A stretch of 5,262 bases of DNA from an uncultured Collinsella sp. (GCA_900765115.1 CAAFQK010000050.1:1-5262), one strand, 5' to 3'. Counted from the first letter of the stretch, positions 1 to 5,262 are shown. The notes: generated from the sequence alone by a model not told the origin. Program-made: numbers and translations.

Positions 1-1565
1 CGGGTCTAACGGTTCTGACCGGCGAGACCGGTGCCGGTAAGACCGCACTACTCTCGGCGCTCAAGCTCATTTTGGGCGAGCGCGCGGATTCGTCGACGGT
101 GCGCGAGGGCGAGGCGCTTGCCAGCGTCGAGGCGCGCCTGTTCGACGGACCGCACGACACGGAGGGCTTTACCGTACAGCGCAGCCTTTCTGCCGAGGGC
201 CGCAGCCGCGTAAAAATAGACGGCCGCATCGCCAGCGTACGCGAGCTTTCGGAGCGCGTCGGCGTGATGATGGACCTGTGCGGTCAGCACGAGCATCAGC
301 GCTTGCTCGATCCGGCGCACCATGTTGCCATGGTCGATGCCTGGGCTGGGCGCGCGGCACTCGAGGCGCTGGAAAAGTACCGTGTCTGCTTCAAGGCGTC
401 GCGTGCGGCTGCTAAAGAGGTCCGTCGCGTTGAAGAGGCCTCGCGTGCGCAGGGGAGTCGCATCGAGGAGGCGCGCTTCGCCCTGGAGCGCATCGCCGAG
501 GTCGATCCCAAGCCGGGTGAGTATGAGGAGCTCGAGGAGCAGTTGCCGCGCTCCGAGCATGCCGAGGTTCTGGTGGCCACGGCCAACGATGCCCATGCAT
601 CGCTTGCTGCCGAAGGGGGAGCGCTTGATGCCGTGAATGGCGCCGTGGCAGAGCTGTCGCGCATGGCAACTGTTGATCGCAAGCTGGGCGACATCGCCGA
701 TGCCCTTTCGGATGCCTGCATTTCGCTTGAGGATTGCGCCAACGAGTTGCGTGCTTATCGCGATGGCGTTGCGTTTGACCCTCGCGAGCTGGCTCGTATG
801 CGCGAACGGTATTCCGACCTCAAGGGTCTGCTGCGTCAGTGGGGTCCCACCATGGACAATGTATTTGCCATGCGCGATCGCTCGCAAGAGCTGTTGTCGC
901 TGGTAGACGATGGTGATGAGCAGATCAAGAAGGCTCGCGAAGCGCTTGGCGCGGCGGAGCGTGAACTGTTCGCCGCCGCCAAGGCGCTTAAGCGTGCACG
1001 CAATACGGCGGCCCCGCGTTTTTGTCATGAGGTGGGTCGTCAGATGGCGCGCCTGGAGATGGGCGGCGCCGAGCTGGTCTGGGAGTCGCGCGATTTGCCG
1101 CGCGCCGAGTGGACGCCTGCGGGTCCTTCGAGCTACGAGCTGCTCTATCGCAGCGGTGCTGGTCTGACGCCGCGTCCCTTGCGTCGCATCGCCTCGGGTG
1201 GCGAGCTTAGTCGCGTGATGCTGGCGAGTAAGGTTGTCCTCGGCAACGCGGATGGCGTGGATACACTGGTGTTCGACGAGGTCGATGCTGGTGTCGGCGG
1301 CTCTACGGCTCGTGCTCTTGCTGGTGTGCTGGCCGATCTTGCCGCCACGCATCAGGTCATTGTCGTAACCCACCTGGCGCAGGTTGCGGTCATGGCCGAC
1401 AAGCATTACGTGGTCAGTAAAGAGCCGGGCGATGTTCCCCAGACGCACCTGGACGAGGTGACCGGCGATGCCCGTACCGCCGAGATCGCCCGCATGCTGA
1501 GCGGCGATCAATCCGAGGCAAGCTTGGCCCACGCAAAGCAGATGCTCGAAGAAGCGCGTGCTTAG
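1..1565 (+). CDS. recN: DNA repair protein RecN, 5'-truncated by the window edge
   Basis: RecN is an SMC-like ATPase acting early in double-strand break repair and recombination in the cytoplasm. The first complete codon is at position 3; 520 residues are present. The family is usually about 550 aa, so roughly 25-30 N-terminal residues are missing. Numbering from that codon, Walker A GETGAGKT is at 7-14 (Thr where Ser is more common), the RecN motif GQHEHQ at 94-99, and a charged Glu/Arg/Ala-rich, probably coiled-coil middle at about 110-330. The ABC signature ASGGELSR starts at 397, Walker B LVFDEVD has its catalytic DE at 425-426, and the H-loop VVTHLAQVA has its His at 457. The C-terminus (EIARMLSG...ASLAHAKQML) is typical and ends at TAG 1563-1565. 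The frame is uninterrupted and all ATPase motifs are intact, so the gene looks functional. Its promoter and start lie upstream. It converges on the rpiR-type gene, with a terminator palindrome between them. Confidence 0.96.
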   Translation, partial: GLTVLTGETGAGKTALLSALKLILGERADSSTVREGEALASVEARLFDGPHDTEGFTVQRSLSAEGRSRVKIDGRIASVRELSERVGVMMDLCGQHEHQRLLDPAHHVAMVDAWAGRAALEALEKYRVCFKASRAAAKEVRRVEEASRAQGSRIEEARFALERIAEVDPKPGEYEELEEQLPRSEHAEVLVATANDAHASLAAEGGALDAVNGAVAELSRMATVDRKLGDIADALSDACISLEDCANELRAYRDGVAFDPRELARMRERYSDLKGLLRQWGPTMDNVFAMRDRSQELLSLVDDGDEQIKKAREALGAAERELFAAAKALKRARNTAAPRFCHEVGRQMARLEMGGAELVWESRDLPRAEWTPAGPSSYELLYRSGAGLTPRPLRRIASGGELSRVMLASKVVLGNADGVDTLVFDEVDAGVGGSTARALAGVLADLAATHQVIVVTHLAQVAVMADKHYVVSKEPGDVPQTHLDEVTGDARTAEIARMLSGDQSEASLAHAKQMLEEARA

Positions 1566-1595
1566 GCCGAGCCGTTACATACATGCCCGACCCGA

Positions 1596-1760
1596 TCGCC
1601 ACGAAACCGGCCTATCTACTACGTTTAATAGACTATCGGCAACCACGCCAAGAATTGCAAAAAGAAAACCGCAGGTAGAACGCCTGCGGTTTTCTCTATT
1701 TTCGGTATGTGGTTGGGCCATACGGATAAAACGTAGTAGATGGGGCGGGTTTCGTGGCGA
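1596..1760. repeat. 165-nt imperfect palindrome filling the recN-regulator gap
   Basis: The two halves read as inverted copies of one unit of about 78 nt. Perfectly pairing blocks are 1597-1608 with 1748-1759 (12 bp, CGCCACGAAACC / GGTTTCGTGGCG), 1614-1626 with 1729-1741 (13 bp, ATCTACTACGTTT / AAACGTAGTAGAT), 1640-1646 with 1709-1715 (7 bp, CAACCAC / GTGGTTG), and the apical terminator stem 1663-1675 with 1683-1695 (13 bp). The blocks lie on nearly the same symmetry axis (coordinate sums 3355-3358), so this is one nested structure and not chance repeats. It could be a folded extended terminator for two convergent genes or an old inverted-duplication or MITE-like repeat. No coding potential is seen in it. 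Confidence 0.8.
1663..1695. terminator. Bidirectional rho-independent terminator between convergent genes
   Basis: A perfect 13-bp stem, AGAAAACCGCAGG (1663-1675) and CCTGCGGTTTTCT (1683-1695), encloses a 7-nt loop. On the plus strand the stem ends in a T-rich stretch (TTTTCTCTATTTT), which serves recN about 100 nt after its stop. On the minus strand the flanking A-rich sequence at 1659-1668 becomes a T-rich tail, which serves the regulator gene. It forms the apex of the larger palindrome. Confidence 0.85.
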
Positions 1761-1787
1761 GAGGCGTCTATCGGCTCCCCAATTTAC

Positions 1788-2645
1788 CTACTCCACGACC
1801 TTATCCGGCTGGATGAGCTCCTCGTAGTAGCTGATGTGCTCGCGTGCGTCCTCGATTTCGGGCAGCAGGAAGTTGTAGATAACCTCGATGATCATCGTGG
1901 CGCTGATCTTGGAGAACGCAAAGTCGCCTGTGGTGAGCAGCGCCTCGTGATTAACCGTATTAAAGGTGTAGTCGGCCAGGCGCGCGAGCGGGGATTTGCT
2001 GTCGCCGCTGATAACGACTACCGTGGCACCCGCCTCGCGTGCGGCCCTTGCCATGCGGTTAAGGCGGCGCGACTTACCGGAGTTCGAGATCAGAACGATG
2101 ACGTCGCCAGACTTCAGGGTCAGCGCAAAGCCGATTGCGGTTTCACTGATGGTGCTCGCCATGCAGCGTAAGCCCAACTGTGAAAACTTAAACGTCGCAT
2201 CGAGCGCGACGGCGTTCGTATTACCCACGGCGGCAAACTCAATAACTCCGGCATTCTTAAGCGCATGCACAACGGCTGCCAGCGTTTCGTGGTCGATGCC
2301 GTCGATCGTCGCATTCAGCTCGCTCACCTTGGCAGCTAGGATATTCTTGAGGCTCTGCTCCATGTTGTCGAGCGAGACCTCGTCGGTCAGGCCCTCGTTG
2401 CGCTGGCTTTCCAAGTCACGCGCCAACGAAAACTGAAAGCTGCGGAAGCTGCCAAAGCCTAGTTTGCGGCAAAAGCGCGAAACCGTCGCCTCGGACGTGG
2501 CGGCAGCTCGTGAGAGCTGGGCGGCTGTCAGGCGCGGAGCCTCGGACTGGTGCTCCAGAATATAGTCGACAATGCGCTGCTCGGATTCGCTGTATCCCTT
2601 ATGGGTGCTAATGAGGGAGAGCGCGCTCTTGCTGCTATCGGTCAT
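1788..2645 (-). CDS. MurR/RpiR-family transcriptional regulator (HTH plus SIS domain)
   Basis: The product is 285 aa, typical for RpiR-family regulators, which bind DNA through an N-terminal helix-turn-helix and sense phosphosugars through a C-terminal SIS domain. The N-terminal domain (about 1-78) contains LTAAQLSRAAATSEATVSRF followed by CRKLGFGSFRSFQFSL (39-74), a close match to the family recognition helix region. The SIS domain (about 120-255) has the phosphosugar-binding segments AAVGNTNAVA (138-147) and LISNSGKSRR (185-194), then AGATVVVISGD. The start ATG (2643-2645) was chosen because AGGAG lies 6 nt upstream and MTDSSKSAL matches where the family begins; an in-frame ATG ending at 2711 lacks a ribosome binding site. 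The gene is divergent from the fructose-family PTS gene, which suggests that it controls that transporter and perhaps itself in response to the imported sugar phosphate. Whether it activates or represses cannot be read from the sequence. The family assignment is sure; the ligand is not known. Confidence 0.93.
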   Translation of the reverse strand: MTDSSKSALSLISTHKGYSESEQRIVDYILEHQSEAPRLTAAQLSRAAATSEATVSRFCRKLGFGSFRSFQFSLARDLESQRNEGLTDEVSLDNMEQSLKNILAAKVSELNATIDGIDHETLAAVVHALKNAGVIEFAAVGNTNAVALDATFKFSQLGLRCMASTISETAIGFALTLKSGDVIVLISNSGKSRRLNRMARAAREAGATVVVISGDSKSPLARLADYTFNTVNHEALLTTGDFAFSKISATMIIEVIYNFLLPEIEDAREHISYYEELIQPDKVVE

Positions 2646-2651
2646 GGATGG

Positions 2652-2656
2652 CTCCT
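2652..2656 (-). promoter_or_regulatory. Ribosome binding site of the RpiR-family gene
   Basis: The minus strand reads AGGAG, then 6 nt (CCATCC), then ATG. This fixes the start at 2645 instead of the longer frame beginning at 2711. Confidence 0.8.
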
Positions 2657-2692
2657 GGTTGGCATGAAAAACAGACGTGGTATGCACGCCAT

Positions 2693-2698
2693 AGTATA
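2693..2698 (-). promoter_or_regulatory. Candidate -10 box for the RpiR-family gene
   Basis: The minus strand reads TATACT, 5 of 6 to the TATAAT consensus, about 48 nt before the start codon, giving a leader of about 40 nt. No good -35 box stands at 16-18 nt spacing, so the promoter would be weak or activator-dependent. Low-confidence inference. Confidence 0.35.
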
Positions 2699-2751
2699 CG
2701 GGCATTTTCAATTACAAGATACACCTTGCCGATTCAAGCAATGATGATAAA

Positions 2752-2789
2752 CTTTCACCTACCGTTTACGGTTATGAAAGAACCTTTCA
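2752..2789. promoter_or_regulatory. Operator-like cluster of CTTTCA/TGAAAG half-sites
   Basis: TGAAAG-AAC-CTTTCA (2775-2789) is a perfect 6-bp inverted repeat with a 3-nt spacer. Just upstream are ACCGT-TT-ACGGT (2761-2772) and another CTTTCACC (2752-2759). That copy lies 32 bp, about three helical turns, from the CTTTCACC at 2784-2791, and it also pairs almost concentrically with TGAAAG around the ACCGT palindrome. A further CTTTCA occurs at 2838-2843. RpiR-family regulators bind short inverted repeats near the genes they control, so this is the best candidate operator for the divergent regulator. The specific match is inferred. Confidence 0.5.
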
Positions 2790-2811
2790 CCGGAGAATTG
2801 CGCCTTGTCTC

Positions 2812-2840
2812 TTCTCACGCAGACGGTAGGTTGGTATCTT
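2812..2840 (+). promoter_or_regulatory. Candidate promoter of the PTS gene
   Basis: TTCTCA (2812-2817) and TATCTT (2835-2840), 17 nt apart, each match 4 of 6 consensus positions and would give a leader of about 70 nt. The -10 overlaps the third CTTTCA half-site (2838-2843), which would suit regulator control. A competing candidate is TTGCCG (2726-2731) with TAAACT (2748-2753) at 16 nt spacing, placing the operator cluster just downstream. Neither is strong. Confidence 0.3.
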
Positions 2841-2854
2841 TCAGTTGTGGAAAA

Positions 2855-2894
2855 GCGCGCTACGAGGCGCGTGTAGGGGAGCGCCCGCGGGCGC
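2855..2894 (+). other. Two GC-rich hairpins in the PTS gene leader
   Basis: CGCGC (2856-2860) pairs with GCGCG (2867-2871) around a 6-nt loop. GCGCCCGCGGGCGC (2881-2894) is a perfect 14-nt palindrome able to form GCGCC/GGCGC with a CGCG loop. The second ends about 11 nt before the Shine-Dalgarno sequence. There is no T-run, so this is not a terminator. It could stabilise the transcript or modulate ribosome access. Confidence 0.45.
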
Positions 2895-2905
2895 AGAACT
2901 CAAGA

Positions 2906-2911
2906 AGGAGG
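2906..2911 (+). promoter_or_regulatory. Ribosome binding site of the PTS gene
   Basis: AGGAGG within AAGGAGGG lies 5 nt before ATG 2917. It decides the start: the in-frame ATG at 2845 has no ribosome binding site and would add 24 residues of non-family sequence. Confidence 0.9.
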
Positions 2912-2916
2912 GACAC

Positions 2917-4920
2917 ATGGCTAAGTTTGACATCATCGCCGCCACCGGTTGCCCGACCGGTATCGCGCACACCTTTATGGCGAAGGAGGCGCTGGAGAAG
3001 GCAGCTGCCGAGCGCGGTCTGACCATTAAGGTCGAAACCCATGGCCAGGTCGGTGTCGAGAACGAGCTCACGAAGGGTGAGATCGCCGGTGCCAAGGCCG
3101 TCGTCGTCGCAGCCGATAAGGATGTCCAGGCGGAGCGTTTCGCCGGTAAGCCCATGGTTTCCGTTGGTGTTTCCAAGGCCCTGTCCGTCGAGGCCGCCGG
3201 CAAGCTGATTGACCGCGCGCTCCGCGCCAAGGGCGACGACTCGGTTGCCGCCGCTGCCGATGTCGAGGACGAGGTCGAGGAGAAGGAGTCCGTCGGCCAC
3301 ATTATCTACAAGCACCTCATGAACGGCGTCAGCCACATGCTGGTCTTCGTCGTCGCCGGTGGTGTTCTGACCGCTCTTTCGTTCCTGTGGGGCATCACGT
3401 CCTTCGATTCGACGGCTGCCGACTACAACACCTTTGCCGCGATGCTCAAGATCATCGGCGGCATCGCCATGAACCTCATGGTTCCGGTGCTTTCCGCCTA
3501 TATCGCCGAGTCCATCGGCAAGCGCCCGGCGCTCGTCCCCGGCTTCGTCGCCGGTATGATCGCCATCCAGGGCCTGCCCGTTAACGCCGAGACCGGTATG
3601 ATCGACGCCGGCGGCGCTGGCGTGGGCTTCGGCTTCCTGGGCGGCATCGTCGGCGGCTTCCTCGCTGGTTATGTCATCCTGCTGCTCGAGAAGGTCTTTG
3701 CCGGTCTGCCCAAGAACCTGGACGGCCTCAAGGCAATCTTCCTGTACCCGCTGTTCTCGACTGCCATCGTCGGCCTCGTGATGCTCGGCATCTCCGGCCC
3801 CATGGCTGCCATCAACACCGCCATGATGGACTTCCTCAAGGGTCTGTCCGCTTCTGGCGCCATCGTCTTGGGTCTTGCCATCGGCTGCATGTGCGCCGTT
3901 GACATGGGCGGCCCGGTCAACAAGGCTGCCTACGTCACCGGTACCGCTATGCTTACCGAGGCCTTGGCTGCCGGTGTCGGCACCGACACCTACAACTTCG
4001 GCACCAACTTCATGGCTGCCGTCTCCGCCGCCTGCATCGTTCCGCCGCTAATCACCACCTTCGCCGTCGTCGTCGGCAAGAAGTACTTCAGCCAGGAGGA
4101 TCATGACGCCGGTATCGTCAACCTCATCCTTGGTTGCACCCACATCACCGAGGGCGCCATTCCGTTCATGACCAAGAACATCTGGCCCGTCATGCCCATC
4201 ATGATGCTCGGTTCCTCCATCGCTTCGATCCTGACCATCATGTTCAATGTCCACGATCCGGCGCCCCACGGTGGCTTCCTGGTCCTGCCCGTTGTCGAGA
4301 ACGGTCCGCTGTGGGTCCTCGCGATCCTCATCGGCGCTGTTGTTGGTGGCATCCTGTTCGTCGCCTTCAAGAAGTATGACTTCGAGAAGAACCAGAAGAC
4401 CGCTCCTGCCGCCAAGCCGGTTGAGGCCCCCAAGGCCGCTGCCGTCGAGGCCCCCAAGGCCGAGGCTGCCGACTTCGTGAAGGTCGAGAACGTCTTTGTC
4501 GCCGAGGACTTCGCTTCTCGTGACGAGGCGCTGAGCTTTGTCTCCAACCAGGCCGTCAAGGCCGGTATCGCCGGCGACGCCGACGCCGTGATGAACGCCT
4601 TCCTGGCCCGCGAGGCCGAGGGCACCACGGGCATGATGGAGGGCTTCGCCATTCCGCATGCCAAGTCCGACGCCATCACCGAGGCTGCTGTCATCGTCGT
4701 CAAGGACGATTCTGGCGTGACCGGTTGGGACACCATGGACGGCGCTCCCGTCAACGTTGCCATCGCCCTGCTCATCCCGGGCGCTCAGGCTGGCACTACG
4801 CACCTCAAGATCCTGTCCAAGGTTGCCGAGGCGCTCATGGACGAAGACTTCCGTGCCACCGTCAAGGGTTCCACCGACGCCGCCGAGATCGCCAAGACGA
4901 TCAACGTCCGCCTGGTCTAA
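2917..4920 (+). CDS. fruA: Fructose-family PTS transporter, fused IIB-IIC-IIA
   Basis: This 667-aa membrane protein imports a sugar, probably fructose, and phosphorylates it with phosphate relayed from PEP through EI and HPr. Domain order is IIB (about 1-103), with the phosphocysteine loop ATGCPTGIAHTFMA and Cys12; an acidic linker (115-124); IIC (about 128-488), with many hydrophobic segments; an Ala/Pro/Lys linker (489-518); and IIA (about 519-667), with phosphohistidine motif FAIPHAK at His581. IIC carries family motifs GGPVNKAAYV (331-340), HITEGAIPF (409-417) and DPAPHGG (447-453). After TEGAIPF the sequence is MTKNIWPVMP instead of the DPLRVIP-like stretch I expect in FruA, so the exact substrate is open. 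No fructose-1-phosphate kinase or HPr-like gene adjoins it. It is flanked by its own leader and a strong terminator, so it is probably monocistronic, and the divergent RpiR-type gene is the likely regulator. Codon choice is strongly biased (Lys nearly all AAG, Glu nearly all GAG), suggesting high expression. The symbol reflects the family, not proven specificity. Confidence 0.93.
   Translation: MAKFDIIAATGCPTGIAHTFMAKEALEKAAAERGLTIKVETHGQVGVENELTKGEIAGAKAVVVAADKDVQAERFAGKPMVSVGVSKALSVEAAGKLIDRALRAKGDDSVAAAADVEDEVEEKESVGHIIYKHLMNGVSHMLVFVVAGGVLTALSFLWGITSFDSTAADYNTFAAMLKIIGGIAMNLMVPVLSAYIAESIGKRPALVPGFVAGMIAIQGLPVNAETGMIDAGGAGVGFGFLGGIVGGFLAGYVILLLEKVFAGLPKNLDGLKAIFLYPLFSTAIVGLVMLGISGPMAAINTAMMDFLKGLSASGAIVLGLAIGCMCAVDMGGPVNKAAYVTGTAMLTEALAAGVGTDTYNFGTNFMAAVSAACIVPPLITTFAVVVGKKYFSQEDHDAGIVNLILGCTHITEGAIPFMTKNIWPVMPIMMLGSSIASILTIMFNVHDPAPHGGFLVLPVVENGPLWVLAILIGAVVGGILFVAFKKYDFEKNQKTAPAAKPVEAPKAAAVEAPKAEAADFVKVENVFVAEDFASRDEALSFVSNQAVKAGIAGDADAVMNAFLAREAEGTTGMMEGFAIPHAKSDAITEAAVIVVKDDSGVTGWDTMDGAPVNVAIALLIPGAQAGTTHLKILSKVAEALMDEDFRATVKGSTDAAEIAKTINVRLV
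4420..4462 (+). repeat. 24-nt in-frame tandem repeat coding the IIC-IIA linker
   Basis: GAGGCCCCCAAGGCCG occurs at 4423-4438 and again at 4447-4462, offset by exactly 8 codons. It encodes VEAPKA twice (residues 502-507 and 510-515) within an Ala/Pro/Lys-rich flexible hinge between the membrane domain and IIA. The in-frame repeat can vary in copy number without breaking the gene. Confidence 0.75.
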
Positions 4921-4955
4921 TTCCACGGTACGCGAATAACATCGCCCCCTGTAAC

Positions 4956-4992
4956 AAAGGCGGAGTCCCTTTCCAGGGCCTCCGCCTTTTTT
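4956..4992 (+). terminator. Strong rho-independent terminator of the PTS gene
   Basis: AAAGGCGGAG (4956-4965) pairs with CTCCGCCTTT (4980-4989). After one T/C mismatch, CCCT (4967-4970) pairs with AGGG (4975-4978) around a TTCC tetraloop. A run of six T (4987-4992) follows the stem. It starts 35 nt after the stop codon at 4918-4920. Confidence 0.95.
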
Positions 4993-5003
4993 CTATCCCT
5001 CCC

Positions 5004-5076
5004 ATAAGTTGCGGTGAAATAAGGACTGTTTAAACGATTCAACCCCAAATTCAGTCCCTATTTCACCGCAACTTAT
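5004..5076. repeat. Long inverted repeat with 25-nt arms, REP/MITE-like
   Basis: Arms 5004-5028 and 5052-5076 are reverse complements with a single mismatch (A5022/C5058). The outer 18 bp are perfect, from ATAAGTTGCGGTGAAATA to TATTTCACCGCAACTTAT. The 23-nt AT-rich loop begins just inside the GTTTAAAC palindrome (5028-5035). No T-run follows on either strand, so it is not a normal intrinsic terminator, and one already sits directly upstream. It may be an intergenic repeat, a small non-autonomous element, or a protein-binding or RNA structure. The arms are unrelated to the palindrome at 1596-1760. Confidence 0.85.
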
Positions 5077-5108
5077 AAAAGGGCATAGAGGGGGCTAACT
5101 ATCGAGTC

Positions 5109-5216
5109 TTTGTCGCGAACAGATATTCAGCCAGAATTCCGTTCGCACGATATTGCTCTGGACCGACCGAGTTTCCGCAGCTCGCCTGCCCGGCGGGGCA
5201 ATTAAGTTTGTCGCGA
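5109..5216. repeat. Short direct repeat TTTGTCGCGA, two copies
   Basis: TTTGTCGCGA occurs at 5109-5118 and 5207-5216, 98 nt apart, in the non-coding right end. The first copy also contributes GCGAAC (5115-5120), which can pair with GTTCGC (5141-5146). The meaning is unknown; two 10-mers this close may mark a small repeat unit. Confidence 0.4.
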
Positions 5217-5224
5217 GTTCCGCA

Positions 5225-5261
5225 CGCAAAGGAAAGCACTTAATGTGCTTTCCGTCTTGCG
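5225..5261. other. Hairpin at the right edge
   Basis: GGAAAGCAC (5231-5239) and GTGCTTTCC (5245-5253) form a perfect 9-bp stem with loop TTAAT. Outer CGCAA (5225-5229) and TTGCG (5257-5261) add 5 bp after a small asymmetric internal loop. There is no T-run on the plus strand and only a short TTTG on the minus strand, so it is at best a weak terminator. The downstream context is cut off. Confidence 0.5.
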
Positions 5262-5262
5262 C

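Larger units (their letters stand above)
5095..5262 (-). other. Open minus-strand frame entering from the right edge; possible gene tail
   Basis: Read from 5262 leftward, one frame stays open for 55 codons to TAG at 5095-5097. It contains no Met and matches no family I recognise. The translation ends in WLNICSRQRLDS and is Arg/Ala-rich. It may be the C-terminus of a gene starting beyond the window, or a chance frame through a non-coding repeat. A 55-codon open frame is not rare by chance, and a perfect hairpin lies inside it, so coding is doubtful. Confidence 0.2.

Noticed and set aside
48..1532. 494-codon open frame on the minus strand opposite recN
   Set aside because: The plus strand has all RecN ATPase motifs in order. 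The antisense product has no recognisable domain, and long antisense frames are expected opposite GC-rich biased codons.
2646..2711. Upstream start adding 22 residues to the RpiR-family protein
   Set aside because: No Shine-Dalgarno before it, and it would run through the candidate -10 box and the real AGGAG site.
2845..2916. Upstream ATG extending the PTS protein by 24 residues
   Set aside because: It has no ribosome binding site, overlaps the promoter and leader hairpins, and adds sequence not found before the IIB fold. ATG 2917 has AGGAGG at 5 nt.
4048..4926. 292-codon open frame on the minus strand opposite the IIC/IIA part of the PTS gene
   Set aside because: Low-complexity Gly/Asp/Leu-rich translation, no ribosome binding site, no family resemblance; a shadow of the strongly biased PTS coding sequence.
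5004..5076. Second terminator for the PTS gene
   Set aside because: The stem is long but lacks a T-run on either strand, and a canonical terminator already lies just upstream.
5243..5262. ATG preceded by AAGGAA as a possible start of a plus-strand gene
   Set aside because: The site lies in a perfect hairpin that hides the ATG, only six codons are visible and the product is unrecognisable.
4993..5262. CRISPR array, tRNA or attachment site in the right-hand non-coding region
   Set aside because: No regularly spaced repeats of CRISPR length, no cloverleaf, and no integrase or tRNA end nearby; only two-copy and palindromic repeats are present.

Overview
The window looks like chromosomal DNA from a moderately high-GC Gram-positive bacterium. 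I favour an actinobacterium of the class Coriobacteriia (Collinsella-like). The basis is GC-rich third codon positions, strong AGGAGG-type ribosome binding sites, a RecN without insertions and a fused IIB-IIC-IIA fructose-family PTS permease. The genus is an inference from style and was not checked by a search.

Layout. Positions 1-1565 (+) hold most of recN, the SMC-like DNA repair ATPase; only the extreme N-terminus lies outside. It converges on a minus-strand MurR/RpiR-family regulator gene (1788-2645). The 222-nt gap between them is almost filled by a 165-nt imperfect palindrome (1596-1760) whose apex is a 13-bp terminator hairpin that can serve both genes. The regulator is divergent from a large plus-strand gene (2917-4920) for a complete fructose-family PTS enzyme II with domain order IIB-IIC-IIA. 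The 271-nt divergent region (2646-2916) carries operator-like CTTTCA/TGAAAG half-sites, weak promoter candidates, two GC-rich leader hairpins and both ribosome binding sites. A strong rho-independent terminator (4956-4992) closes the PTS gene, so it appears monocistronic.

The last 270 nt (4993-5262) contain no convincing complete gene. They hold a second, unrelated long inverted repeat (25-nt arms, 23-nt loop, 5004-5076), a short direct repeat, a small perfect hairpin at the edge (5231-5253), and a minus-strand frame that is open from the right edge to a stop at 5095 and may be the tail of a gene or part of a repeat.

How the genes work together. The RpiR-type protein has an N-terminal helix-turn-helix and a C-terminal SIS sugar-phosphate-binding domain. 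The PTS permease imports and phosphorylates a sugar. The simplest model is a local circuit in which the regulator senses the sugar phosphate made by the transporter and controls the shared intergenic region. recN is a housekeeping neighbour with no functional tie. No mobile element genes, CRISPR array, tRNA or rRNA were seen. The least-explained features are the two long intergenic palindromes; no clearly novel multi-gene system is present.
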